This document shows positions 34,108 through 42,755 of a DNA stretch of 54,696 nucleotides, in pieces. The position numbers and the translations under genes are program-made. The stretch is from Pseudomonadota bacterium. Lineage in GTDB: Bacteria; Pseudomonadota; Alphaproteobacteria; Rhizobiales; Beijerinckiaceae. The notes beneath the pieces were generated by a model that was not told the DNA's origin, ran no database searches, and was given only the letters and a program-made list of their open reading frames with translations. Location: positions 1 to 54,696 of the forward strand of contig JAEXGT010000028.1 of NCBI GenBank assembly GCA_023450615.1, given 5' to 3'. Position 1 is the first letter of the stretch. Each line of letters starts with the position of its first letter.

Positions 34108-34919
34108 GGAATTGCGTGGCGCTCGATCCAATCAACGGCAAAAGCGCATATGGCAGAAGCATCGACCAGCACCGACGGGGCTGAGCCGACAACGTCCCGG
34201 CTTCCCTGGCCGTTCGCGAGGAACGCGCTCACGATCGTGGCGAAGTAGTCCTCCGCAAGTCCCGGGGCCACCGGGTCGGACGTATCGAATTCCTCCACCA
34301 TCCGCCAATGGACCCCATCGGGCGCGGCAAAGGGGACCTCATAGCGGCGAATGCGCTTGTTCGGGATTTTGGCCAGGTGCTCGGCGTGGTGAAGCAGCGT
34401 CATCGTATCGAGCGGTGCGCCGACCATCAGCACTTTGCCTTTCGCCTCGGTCAGCTTGGCGAAGGGCGAGCGCTCGCCATAGCCGTAATCGAGCGGATGG
34501 TCCGCAGTCAGCCACGCGGCTTGTGCGCCAATCGCCGCCACCGATGCTCCCGGATTGCCGCTGCGCCGAGCGCCCGGGGTGGTGCGAATGAATTCGGCCA
34601 GAACGCCATGGTCGCGAATGGCGCGGGATGAAGCCGCATCGAAGGGCGGAATGTGCTCCCGCCATTCGGCAAGGACGCGCCCCTGCTCATCCAGCAATTC
34701 GTCATAGCGGGCATCCCAATCCACATAGGCCATCAGCGTGCCGGTTGGGCCAACCGCATCGAGGAGCGCGCCGATCAGGGCATCGGGGCCGTTGAGCAGG
34801 GGACCGACCCGGCGCATGGCGGCATGAACCATGACGATGTCGCCAGAGCGGACGCCAAGGCGCTCCAGATCGTCGCGCAGGGATGCACGGGTGCGGAATC
34901 GACATTCCCTCGTCTGCAT
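34104..34919 (-). CDS. AAC(3) family aminoglycoside N-acetyltransferase
   Basis: A 271-aa acetyl-CoA-dependent antibiotic acetyltransferase (PF02522). It parallels AAC(3)-II/III type enzymes along its length: GDIVMVHAAMRRVGP, AVGPTGTLMAYVDWD, PPFDAASSRAIRDHGVLAEF, GARRSGNPGASVAAIG, VLMVGAPLDTMTLLHHAEHLAKIPNKR. The His-Ala-Glu active-site segment is kept, but the usual HP of ARRSxHP is NP here. I chose ATG 34919 because the N terminus then lines up with known AAC(3) enzymes; a TTG at 34955 is possible. It lies 51 bp after the HAD gene on the same strand. It could confer resistance or act on another aminated metabolite. Confidence 0.88.
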   Translation of the reverse strand: MQTRECRFRTRASLRDDLERLGVRSGDIVMVHAAMRRVGPLLNGPDALIGALLDAVGPTGTLMAYVDWDARYDELLDEQGRVLAEWREHIPPFDAASSRAIRDHGVLAEFIRTTPGARRSGNPGASVAAIGAQAAWLTADHPLDYGYGERSPFAKLTEAKGKVLMVGAPLDTMTLLHHAEHLAKIPNKRIRRYEVPFAAPDGVHWRMVEEFDTSDPVAPGLAEDYFATIVSAFLANGQGSRDVVGSAPSVLVDASAICAFAVDWIERHAIP

Positions 34920-34970
34920 CCGGCGAGGGTCGTCGGAGCAGGGCCGGGGTGTCAATGACCCCAGCAGGGC

Positions 34971-35630
34971 TCAGGCGGCGCTTTTCTGCTTCAGCAGGTT
35001 CCACAGGCCGGGATCGTGGAAATCGGAGAGCGTGGCATCCGCGCCCACAGCCCGCATGTCCTCTGCGCTGAGGCCGGTCAGCACGCCGAACGAATAGATG
35101 CCGGCTCCCTTCGCGGCCTTCATGCCCGAGGGCGAATCCTCGAAGGCGATGGCCTCCTCGGCTCGCACGCCGAGGCGCTCCAGGGCCGTAAGGTAGGGCA
35201 GGGGATCGGGCTTGCCGCGCTCCACCTGATCGATGGTGACCTGGACCGGGAAGCGCTCCGTGATGCCCAGCACGTCCAGCATGTGATCGGCGTTCAGGCG
35301 CGGCGCGTTGGTGACGAGCGCAATCTTGATGCCCTGCGCATTGGCCCAGTCGAGCAGTTCGGTCAGCCCATCCAGGGGCTTCAGGTCGAGCGCCAGGCGG
35401 CGGAAGGCGGCCTCTTTCTCATCGGCGAAAGCCACATGCTCTTCGACGCTGCGATGGGGCAGGAGGCTCGCGAAGATGGTCTCGTTGGTGCGGCCGATGA
35501 TGGTGGAGTGATAGATCTCGTCGTCGATCGCCACGCCTTCCGGGCTCAGAACTTCGATGAAAGCCTTCATATGGATCGGGTCGCTGTGCACCAGGGTGCC
35601 GTCCATGTCGAAAATCAGAGCCTTGAGCAT
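34971..35630 (-). CDS. HAD family hydrolase (beta-phosphoglucomutase/phosphatase type)
   Basis: A 219-aa HAD subfamily IA protein. Motif I is IFDMDGTLVHSDP with the nucleophilic and acid/base Asp, motif II is ALVTNAPR, and motif III/IV is GKPDPLPYL...AIAFEDSPSGMKAAKGAG. The helical cap lies between residues ~15 and 80. Substrates are probably small phosphorylated sugars or related metabolites, as for other members. It starts opposite the K+-channel-like gene and may be co-transcribed with the AAC(3) gene downstream. Confidence 0.9.
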   Translation of the reverse strand: MLKALIFDMDGTLVHSDPIHMKAFIEVLSPEGVAIDDEIYHSTIIGRTNETIFASLLPHRSVEEHVAFADEKEAAFRRLALDLKPLDGLTELLDWANAQGIKIALVTNAPRLNADHMLDVLGITERFPVQVTIDQVERGKPDPLPYLTALERLGVRAEEAIAFEDSPSGMKAAKGAGIYSFGVLTGLSAEDMRAVGADATLSDFHDPGLWNLLKQKSAA

Positions 35631-35761
35631 GCCGTTCGTTCCGTCGGTAGGGTGAGGGATCTAGTAAACCGTCTCGGTTCAAAAGACACCCTGTTAGAAA
35701 TGCAAGTCTGCCATATAGATAATGTGAGGCTCTCAATAACGAGGAAGGCGTAATTCCCTCC

Positions 35762-36571
35762 ATGCGTCGCATGTCCTATCGTCCGGCTGAAGGAACGTCT
35801 CGCACGACATTCGTGGAGAAACTGAGGTTTCTCTATGAAAGCGATGCGCCGGAGGCTCATCGCTTCCGTTACGGCCTGCTTCTCTTCGATCTCGCTACGA
35901 TCCTCTTCATCGTGATTACATCCTTCCTGCCGCGCCATGGAGCCCTGGAATGGGTGGATGTGGCGATCGGCCTCGCGGTGCTGGCGGATTTTGTGGCCCG
36001 CATCGCCATCAGCCGGAACCGGCTGCGGGATTTCGCCCATCCGGTCACCTTTGCCGATATCGCCTCCATCGTGTCCTTCCTCGCGCCCGTGGTCGGCGAG
36101 GGGATCGGCTTCATGCGCATCCTGCGCACGGTGCGGTTCCTGCGAACCTATCAGCTCCTGGCGCGGCTGCGGGCCGACAGCGCCTTCTTCAGGCGCAACG
36201 AAGAGCTGATCATCGCAACCGTGAATCTCGGCGTCTTCATCTTCATCATGACCGGCTTCGTCTATGAGACGCAGCGCTGGACCAATGAGAAGATCGGCAA
36301 TTACGTGGATGCGCTCTATTTCACCATCGCGGCGCTGACCACGACGGGATTCGGCGACATCACGCTGGAGGGGACGCTCGGCCACCTGCTTTCCGTGATC
36401 ATCATGATCTTCGGCGTGACGCTGTTCCTGCGTCTCGTGCAGGTTCTCCTGCGGCCCAACAAGGTGCGGCATCCCTGTCCCGTCTGCGCCTTGCAGCGGC
36501 ACGACAGGGATGCGGTTCACTGCAAGGCCTGCGGCACGATCCTCGACATTCCCGATGAGGGCGCGGTGTAG
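35762..36571 (+). CDS. Voltage-sensor-type potassium channel protein with C-terminal zinc ribbon
   Basis: A 269-aa membrane protein laid out like a six-helix voltage-gated K+ channel: S1 LFDLATILFIVITSFL, S2 VDVAIGLAVLADFVARIA, S3 FADIASIVSFLAPVV, the Arg-rich S4 RILRTVRFLRTYQLLARLR, S5 IIATVNLGVFIFIMTGFVY, a pore with the selectivity filter TTTGFGD, and S6 LLSVIIMIFGVTLFLRLVQ. After S6 comes a short cytoplasmic Cys4 zinc ribbon, CPVC...CKACG (~residues 239-260), instead of the usual RCK or cyclic-nucleotide domain. The start is the ATG at 35762; ATG 35771 (MSYRPAEG) is an alternative. Ion selectivity is inferred from the filter only. Confidence 0.88.
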   Translation: MRRMSYRPAEGTSRTTFVEKLRFLYESDAPEAHRFRYGLLLFDLATILFIVITSFLPRHGALEWVDVAIGLAVLADFVARIAISRNRLRDFAHPVTFADIASIVSFLAPVVGEGIGFMRILRTVRFLRTYQLLARLRADSAFFRRNEELIIATVNLGVFIFIMTGFVYETQRWTNEKIGNYVDALYFTIAALTTTGFGDITLEGTLGHLLSVIIMIFGVTLFLRLVQVLLRPNKVRHPCPVCALQRHDRDAVHCKACGTILDIPDEGAV

Positions 36572-36574
36572 GCC

Positions 36575-37690
36575 TCAGGCGCCCGGAACGATCGCGATGC
36601 CGCGCTGCGTGGAAAACGAGATCGCAATCGGCGTGCCCGGAGCAATCGGATCCTTGCGGCCGTATTGGACCACGAACAGATCGCCGATGGGGCTCTCCAC
36701 GTCGTATTCCACCTGCGTGCCGAGATAGGATGCCTTCTTCACCGTACCCATGATCTTGCCCTGGGCCGCGGGCGTCTCGTCCAGCGCAATCGCATCGGGC
36801 CGTACGGCGAGCTTCACCGGGCCCTGGCCGACGCCGCGGCGCGGAAGCCGAATGGTCACGCCGCCGATGCGCACATCCGCGGTCGCACCCGATCCCTCCA
36901 GCACCTCGCCGGTGATGATGTTGGCGTCGCCGATGAAGTCGGCAACGAACAGGTCCGCCGGCTCCTCATAGAGCTCGCGCGGCGTGCCGGTCTGGGCGAT
37001 GCGCGCGTTCGACATCACGATGATGCGGTCGGAGACGGCGAGCGCCTCCTCCTGATCGTGGGTGACGTAAGCCACCGTGAGGTTGAGGTTCTGCTGCAGC
37101 TCGCGGATGTCCTCGCGCACGCGGCGGCGCAGCTTGGCGTCGAGGTTGGAGAGCGGCTCGTCGAACAGAAGCACCTGCGGTTCCAGCACGAGCGCGCGCG
37201 CCACGGCGACACGCTGCTGCTGGCCGCCGGAGAGCTCGGATGGGGAGCGTTTCTCGAGACCTTTGAGGCCGATGATCTCGAGCTTCTCCATCGCCATCTC
37301 AATGGCGTCCTTCTTCGAGACGCCCTGCACGGATGGGCCATAAGCGACGTTCTCCAGCACCGTCATGTGCGGGAAGAGCGCGTAGGACTGAAACACCATG
37401 CTCACGTCGCGGTCGGCGGCGGAGAGATTCGTCACGTCGCGGCCACCGATCAGGATCTGGCCTTCGCTGGCCATTTCGAGACCCGCGATCATGCGCAGCG
37501 TCGTGGTCTTGCCGCAGCCGGAGGGGCCGAGCAACGTCACGAGCTGGCCGGGCTCGATGGTGAAGGACACGTTGTCCACGGCGGTGACGTTGCCGTAGCG
37601 CTTCGTCACATTGCGGAATTCGACCGATGCCGCCTGCTTCTTGGACGCCGGTGAGCGGGACAGGGAGCTGAGTGAAGTCATCTGGTTCAT
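36575..37690 (-). CDS. ABC transporter ATP-binding protein (Fbp/Afu/polyamine-type)
   Basis: A 371-aa importer ATPase: Walker A GPSGCGKTT, Q-loop VFQSYALFPHMT, signature LSGGQQQRVAVARAL, Walker B LLFDEPLSNLD and the H-loop YVTHDQEEALAVSD. A C-terminal TOBE_2 domain (~residues 285-365) follows. Its ATG overlaps the permease stop in ATGA. It powers the permease encoded just upstream. It ends only 3 bp from the convergent channel gene. The ATPase class is clear; the substrate is set by the binding protein. Confidence 0.92.
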   Translation of the reverse strand: MNQMTSLSSLSRSPASKKQAASVEFRNVTKRYGNVTAVDNVSFTIEPGQLVTLLGPSGCGKTTTLRMIAGLEMASEGQILIGGRDVTNLSAADRDVSMVFQSYALFPHMTVLENVAYGPSVQGVSKKDAIEMAMEKLEIIGLKGLEKRSPSELSGGQQQRVAVARALVLEPQVLLFDEPLSNLDAKLRRRVREDIRELQQNLNLTVAYVTHDQEEALAVSDRIIVMSNARIAQTGTPRELYEEPADLFVADFIGDANIITGEVLEGSGATADVRIGGVTIRLPRRGVGQGPVKLAVRPDAIALDETPAAQGKIMGTVKKASYLGTQVEYDVESPIGDLFVVQYGRKDPIAPGTPIAISFSTQRGIAIVPGA

Positions 37691-39876
37691 GGAATGGCTG
37701 GAGCGGCAACGGGGTTGGTCGAAGTGCTGGCGGAGCGGCGCCCGAGGCGCCGCTCGCCGACGGCAAGCTGGATCGCGAGGATCGCAACCAGCATGACGAC
37801 GATGAGCACGGTGGAATAGGCGATGGCGAGGCCGAACTCGCCGGCTTCAACGCGGCCGACGATGTAGGTCGTCGCCATGTTGTACTCGGCGGTGACCAGG
37901 AAGATCACGGCGCTGACGGCGGTCATGGCTCGCACGAAGGAATAGACCAGCGAAGCGACGATGGCCGGACGCAGCAGCGGCAGCACCACGCGGCGCATGG
38001 TGGTGGCCGAGCGCGCGCCCAGCGTGAGCGAGGCTTCGTCCAGGCTCTTGTCGATCTGGCTCAAGGTCGCGATGCCGGAGCGCACGCCCACGGGCATGTT
38101 GCGGAACACGAAGCACATGACGAGCACGAAGCCCGTGCCGGTGATCTCGATCGGCGGCACGTTGAAGGCGAGGATGTAGGAGACGCCGACGACGGTGCCG
38201 GGGATGGCGAAGCTGAGCAGCGTGCCGAACTCGAACGAGCGCTGGCCGGAGAACCGCTGACGGGTGAGGAGATAGGCCGTCAGCAGGCCGATGGCCGCCG
38301 TAAGCGGCGCGGAGAGAGCCGCGACCTTCACCGTGGCGAAGAAGGAATCCCAAGCCGAACCGGAGAAGAAGAAGCCATGATCCGTGCTCTCGACGCGGAA
38401 GGCGGTGAGGAAGTGCTCCAGGGTCGGCGTGTAGTCGCGGCCCATGGAGCGCACGAAGGCGCCGACCAGGATGATGACGTAAACGGCGACCGTGAACAGC
38501 GCCCACGGAATCGCGGTGAAGTAGGAGGCGAGCGCCACGCGGCGCGGCAGCGGCAGCGGAATGCCCGCATCGCCCTTGCCGGTCACGGTGGTGTAGACCT
38601 TCTTGCCGAGCCACGCATGCTGCAGCCAGAAGGCGCCCAGCGTGAAGGCGAGCAGGATGATCGACAGCACCGCCGCTCGCCCCTGATCCTGCTGCGCGCC
38701 GACGACGGCGAAGAAGATCTTGGTGGAGAGCACTTCGAAATTGCCGCCGAGCACGAGGGGATTGCCGAAATCCGCAAGGCTTTCCACGAAGCCGAGGAGG
38801 AAGGCGTTGGCGAGGCCCGGACGCATCAGCGGAAGCGTCACGGTGAGGAAAGTCGTCCAGCTTTTCGCGCGAAGGGTCTGGGAGGCTTCCTCCAGTGTCG
38901 GGCTGATGCCCTGAACCACGCCGATGAGCACGAGGAAGGCGATGGGCGTGAACGCGAGAAGCTGCGCGATGAATACGCCGGGCAGGCCGTAGATCCAGCG
39001 CGAGCGCGGGATGCCGAACCACTCCCACAAGACGGAGGAGAGAGCACCGGAGCGGCCGAAGATCAGGATCAGCGCAAGGCCGATCACGAAGGGCGGCGTG
39101 ATGATGGGCAGAACGCTCATCACACGAAGCAGCTTCTTATAGCGGAAGGCCGTGCGCGTTGCGATGAGCGCGAAGGCAAGGCCGAGCGCGGTGGTGCCGA
39201 AGGCAACGAGAAGGCCGAGGAACAGAGTGTTCCAGGCCACGCCGCAGCGCAGATTGCTCGTTACGCAATCCAGGCCCCAGATCGACCTGTCCATGAATTT
39301 CGTCATGAACTCGTAGGGTGCGAAATCGCCGTTATTGTCGGCGAAGGCACTCGCGAGGATCGTGGAAACGGGGAAGAAAACGAAGACGATGATGAGCGCG
39401 ACGACGATGCCGATGGAGGAGGTCACGAAGGCATCGCCCCGGCACCAGCCCCGCGCGGCGAGGCCGTGGCACAGAATGATGAGAAACGCGGTGGCCGTGA
39501 GCGCGGCGCCATAACCCATGCCGGCCTGGCTCGGTCCGTTGCTGCCGGTGAACGCTTTCAGAATGTCGAGGGTCCAGCCGTTCAGGCCGATGGTGAAGCC
39601 CTGGAGAACGACGAGCCCGAGGCCGAGAATGCCGGAGGCGATCAGCCAGGTGCTGTTGTCCTTTCGCGAGGGAAGGGCCGCGGGACGCAGGCTCATCAGC
39701 AGGGGCACGAGAACGGGCAGGAGCCACCAGGCGCCTTTCAGGCCGTGAACGAGAGCCGATCCGCCGACGATGTAATCGGTGAGGGTCGGAACGGCTGTGC
39801 GGTCGAAGCCGTACCAGGGAAGGAGAGCAAAGCCGACCCACCCCAGAACGATCCAGCCAAGGGTTGCCCGTGACAT
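37687..39876 (-). CDS. ABC transporter permease, two fused transmembrane units (Fbp/Afu-type)
   Basis: A 729-aa permease with two BPD_transp_1 units. The EAA loops that dock the ATPase are EEASQTLRAKSWTTFLTV in the first half (~residue 340) and LDEASLTLGARSATTMRRV in the second (~residue 625), each followed by PLMRPG or PLLRPA. Extra hydrophobic helices precede the first unit (~residues 1-200), making it longer than FbpB (~500-560) and closer to AfuB-like proteins (~700). It belongs to an operon with a binding protein upstream and an ATPase that overlaps its stop. A stem-loop separates it from the binding-protein gene. Confidence 0.9.
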   Translation of the reverse strand: MSRATLGWIVLGWVGFALLPWYGFDRTAVPTLTDYIVGGSALVHGLKGAWWLLPVLVPLLMSLRPAALPSRKDNSTWLIASGILGLGLVVLQGFTIGLNGWTLDILKAFTGSNGPSQAGMGYGAALTATAFLIILCHGLAARGWCRGDAFVTSSIGIVVALIIVFVFFPVSTILASAFADNNGDFAPYEFMTKFMDRSIWGLDCVTSNLRCGVAWNTLFLGLLVAFGTTALGLAFALIATRTAFRYKKLLRVMSVLPIITPPFVIGLALILIFGRSGALSSVLWEWFGIPRSRWIYGLPGVFIAQLLAFTPIAFLVLIGVVQGISPTLEEASQTLRAKSWTTFLTVTLPLMRPGLANAFLLGFVESLADFGNPLVLGGNFEVLSTKIFFAVVGAQQDQGRAAVLSIILLAFTLGAFWLQHAWLGKKVYTTVTGKGDAGIPLPLPRRVALASYFTAIPWALFTVAVYVIILVGAFVRSMGRDYTPTLEHFLTAFRVESTDHGFFFSGSAWDSFFATVKVAALSAPLTAAIGLLTAYLLTRQRFSGQRSFEFGTLLSFAIPGTVVGVSYILAFNVPPIEITGTGFVLVMCFVFRNMPVGVRSGIATLSQIDKSLDEASLTLGARSATTMRRVVLPLLRPAIVASLVYSFVRAMTAVSAVIFLVTAEYNMATTYIVGRVEAGEFGLAIAYSTVLIVVMLVAILAIQLAVGERRLGRRSASTSTNPVAAPAIP

Positions 39877-39949
39877 GTCTATTCTCGCGTAAACATCAAT
39901 GCGGGACTCCAGAGGATCCCGCCTTCAAACCAAACGTCAAATGGAAAAG

Positions 39950-39984
39950 CGTCCCGGCGAAAAGCTGCAGGCTTCGCCGGGACG
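39950..39984 (-). terminator. Attenuator-like hairpin between binding protein and permease
   Basis: The perfect 12-bp stem CGTCCCGGCGAA / TTCGCCGGGACG is followed, reading along the minus strand, by CTTTTCCATTT. It lies 13 bp after the binding-protein stop and before the permease. Such partial terminators let binding protein exceed permease. Confidence 0.75.
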
Positions 39985-39996
39985 GTTCATTCAAGC

Positions 39997-41043
39997 CTAT
40001 TTCGGCAGGTTCTTGACCTCGTTGTCCCACTTGGACAGGAGGCGCTTGCGCTCTTCCGACGAGCCGTACTTCGCGAAATCGAAGTTGATCAGCTTGATCT
40101 CGGTCAGCTTCGGAGCCTGCGGCGGGATCGGCGTGTTCTTGTTGGACGGCACCTGATACGACTTGGCCTCGGCGCCGATCTTCTGCGCGTCGGCGCTCAG
40201 CGCCCAGTCATAGAACTTCTTGGCGTTGTCGAGGTTCTTCGCGCCCTTGATGATGGACATGGAGCCGATCTCGTAGCCCGTGCCCTCGCAGGGAGCCACG
40301 ACCTTGATCGGGGCCTTGTCCACGACCATCGTGACGATGTCGTGCATGAAGGCGATGCCGGCGGTCGTCTCGCCCTGCGCCATGGCCTTGGCAGGAGCAG
40401 CGCCCGACTTCGTGTACTGGTTGATGTTCTTGTGCAGGGCCTTCATGTATTCGAAGCCCTTATCCTCACCCATGATCTGGACGATGGACGCGAGCAGCGT
40501 ATAGGCCGTGCCGGAAGAGTTCGGGTCGGCGACCTGAACTTCGTCCTTGAATTCGGGCTTCAGCAGGTCCGCCCAGCATTTCGGCTCGCCGGTATTGTTC
40601 GCCTTGGCGAGCTCGGTGTTGTAGCCGAAGCCCAGAGCGCCGGAATAGATGCCGACCGTGCGCTTCTTGGACTGCTCCCACTGGCGCACGGCCCAATCCT
40701 GCAGCTCGCTCATCTTCGGCGAGGTGTATTCCACCGTCAGGCCTTCCTCGGCGGCCTGCATGTGGGGATCGCCCGTGCCGCCCCACCAGATGTCGGCGCG
40801 CGGGTTGGAGGCCTCCGCCTTCACCTGAGCGAAAACTTCGCCGGCGCTCTTGCGGGTCATGGAAACCTTGACGCCCGTGTCACGCTCGAAGGCCGTGACC
40901 ATGGCGCGGCACCATTCTTCCTGCACGCCGCAATACATCACGAGCGCGCCCTGAGCCTGCGCGGCTCCGGCCGACAGGAAAGACAGGGCCGTCATGGAGC
41001 CCGCCAGCATGGTGGCGGCAACGAGATTCTTCTTCAACTTCAC
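39997..41043 (-). CDS. ABC transporter substrate-binding protein (Fbp/AfuA-like)
   Basis: A 348-aa periplasmic binding protein with a signal peptide of ~30 residues (hydrophobic core MLAGSMTALSFLSAGA, cleavage near AAQA). The mature protein opens with ALVMYCGVQEEWCRAMVTAFE and has ADIWWGGTGDPHMQAAEEG and ADPNSSGTAYTLLASI, typical of the AfuA/FbpA clan. It has no adjacent Tyr-Tyr pair anywhere, the iron ligands of FbpA. Together with the neighbouring phosphatase-like gene, this favours an organic anion such as a sugar phosphate over ferric iron. The start is GTG 41043 with GGGAGGA upstream. The family call is firm, the ligand open. Confidence 0.88.
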   Translation of the reverse strand: MKLKKNLVAATMLAGSMTALSFLSAGAAQAQGALVMYCGVQEEWCRAMVTAFERDTGVKVSMTRKSAGEVFAQVKAEASNPRADIWWGGTGDPHMQAAEEGLTVEYTSPKMSELQDWAVRQWEQSKKRTVGIYSGALGFGYNTELAKANNTGEPKCWADLLKPEFKDEVQVADPNSSGTAYTLLASIVQIMGEDKGFEYMKALHKNINQYTKSGAAPAKAMAQGETTAGIAFMHDIVTMVVDKAPIKVVAPCEGTGYEIGSMSIIKGAKNLDNAKKFYDWALSADAQKIGAEAKSYQVPSNKNTPIPPQAPKLTEIKLINFDFAKYGSSEERKRLLSKWDNEVKNLPK

Positions 41044-41197
41044 AGTTTTCCTCCCTTAGAGATGTCACATTGTTTTTATTGGTCGGCTAAGCTCTCCCCA
41101 ATGATGCGTGGGGTCAAGAGCCTTGCCGAAGATGTGAAAATGAATCTTTAGAATAATGCCCTCACGGCAGGGTTTCCGTTAGGGCTCCCTGTTTCCG

Positions 41198-41992
41198 TCA
41201 AGGTTCCTTGGCGATGCCGGTGGCCGCCATGAGGTTCGGAGCCAGCTCGGGCGTGCAACCGAGGACAGCGTTGCCGTTCCGCAACCCATCCTTGGCGAGG
41301 AAATTGTTGGTCCAGCCGCCAGCCTCGTCGATGAGGAGCAAGGCGGCCAAAGCATCCCAGGAATTGATGTGCAACTCGCAATAGGCGTCGATCCGCCCAT
41401 CCGCCACATAGGCGAGACCCAACGTGCCGGAGCCCGCGCGGCGCACGTTCGCGCCGCTCGCCTTCAGCTTCTCGACGGCTTTGAGGTAGGGCTCCGCCGG
41501 CAGGCGAGAGGACCATCCAGCCTCCACCGTCGCCTGACGCATGTCGTTAAGCCCGCTCACCTTGATCGGCTCGCCGTTGAGGAGGGCGCCACGCCCGCGC
41601 TGGGCGGTGTAGAGCTCAGCCTGCATCACATTATAAACGACGCCGATCTCGGTGCGGCCATCGCGCACGAAGGCGATGGAGATGGCGAAATGCGGAATGC
41701 CGCGGGCGAAATTCGCGGTGCCGTCGATGGGATCGACAACCCAGACGTCACGCTCGAAGGAACCGCCGCCTTCCTCGCCGAAGAAGGAATCGCTGGGGAA
41801 AAGCTCGTTCAGGCGGCGCCGGATCAGCTCTTCGACTTCCGCGTCGGTCTCGGTCAGGAAATCCTGCGGTCCCTTCATGTCCGGACGCTGGGAGCGCGGA
41901 CGCTCCAAGAAGCGCTTGCGCGCCAGCACTCCGGCTTCGCGCGCAATGGCGCAGGCGGCGGCAAATCTCAATTCCAGGCTGTGGGTCGTCAT
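41198..41992 (-). CDS. Inositol monophosphatase family protein
   Basis: A 264-aa Mg-dependent, Li-sensitive-type phosphatase. Motifs: TETDAEVEELIRRRL, FGEEGG, WVVDPIDGTANFARGIPHF and WDALAALLLIDEAGG, which provide the two-metal site. It removes phosphate from inositol, histidinol or sugar phosphates or from nucleotide phosphates; which one cannot be told. It is the first gene on the minus strand before the ABC importer, 154 bp upstream of the binding protein. A joint role (import of a phosphorylated compound, then dephosphorylation) is plausible but inferred. Confidence 0.9.
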   Translation of the reverse strand: MTTHSLELRFAAACAIAREAGVLARKRFLERPRSQRPDMKGPQDFLTETDAEVEELIRRRLNELFPSDSFFGEEGGGSFERDVWVVDPIDGTANFARGIPHFAISIAFVRDGRTEIGVVYNVMQAELYTAQRGRGALLNGEPIKVSGLNDMRQATVEAGWSSRLPAEPYLKAVEKLKASGANVRRAGSGTLGLAYVADGRIDAYCELHINSWDALAALLLIDEAGGWTNNFLAKDGLRNGNAVLGCTPELAPNLMAATGIAKEP

Positions 41993-42187
41993 GGTGTTGG
42001 GAGGTTCCTCAGGATCAAAAAGGCTACCGGTTAGTTTTCAGAACATTCATAAAGGATCGTCAGAATACGAGAAACGGGATCTTCTCCAAAAGGGAGGAAT
42101 CCCCACAGCTCGTGAAAATGATCCTTTCTTAGCCGGCTCAGATCAACTACGTTACAAGCTAACCGCGTTAAATCATACTCTCGTCGA

Positions 42188-42616
42188 ATGCCCCGGACGC
42201 CAAAAGAAGAACTCGCTCAAGTTGCAGCGCTCCCTTTCCGCATCAAGAAGGACGGCAGGATCGAGGTGCTCCTCGTCACGTCCCGCGAGACCAAGCGCTG
42301 GCTGATCCCGAAGGGCTGGCCCATGAAAGGCAAGAAGCCGCACAAGGCCGCCGCCCAGGAGGCGGAGGAAGAGGCTGGCGTGAAGGGCGAGATCAAGCAG
42401 GAACCCCTGGGGCATTACGATTACTGGAAGCGTCGCGCGGCGCATTTCGACCTCTGCAGGGTCAATGTGTATCCACTGGAGGTCTCCAAGCAGCTCAAGT
42501 CCTGGCGGGAGAAAGGACAGCGCGAGGCGCAATGGTTCGAGGTCGAGGAGGCGGCTCATCAGGTGCTTGAGCCTGCCCTCGCGGAGCTCATCCGCAGCCT
42601 GCCGCAGCATGTGTGA
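42188..42616 (+). CDS. Nudix family protein with variant Nudix box
   Basis: A 142-aa Nudix-fold protein resembling the diphosphoinositol/diadenosine polyphosphate hydrolase group (WLIPKGWPMKGKKPHKAA). Aligned with the Nudix box G-x5-E-x7-REUxEExGU, the first Glu is Lys and the Arg is Gln (QEAEEEAGV), while the Mg-binding EExG part is kept. The C-terminal WFEVEEAAHQVLEP helix is family-typical. The start is ATG 42188; no good ribosome site is visible. It diverges from the phosphatase gene across an AT-rich 195-bp gap in which I see no clear promoter. Confidence 0.88.
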   Translation: MPRTPKEELAQVAALPFRIKKDGRIEVLLVTSRETKRWLIPKGWPMKGKKPHKAAAQEAEEEAGVKGEIKQEPLGHYDYWKRRAAHFDLCRVNVYPLEVSKQLKSWREKGQREAQWFEVEEAAHQVLEPALAELIRSLPQHV

Positions 42617-42755
42617 TGCGCCCGTTCTTTTGAGGTAAGCGCCGGAAAATTGCGCGCCTCAGGGAACGCAAAGCTCCCCAAAAGGTCTTCCCTCGTATCG
42701 GAGCGGGCATGCGCGCAGCTTGGCCGTTCTTCAGGTATGTTGGAAGGAGACTTCG

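Noticed and set aside
37672..39873. Long plus-strand open frame (733 codons) opposite the ABC permease
   Set aside because: Its composition (Glu/Arg/Gly/His-rich, no domains) is the mirror of a hydrophobic membrane protein; the minus strand has two EAA loops and many membrane helices.
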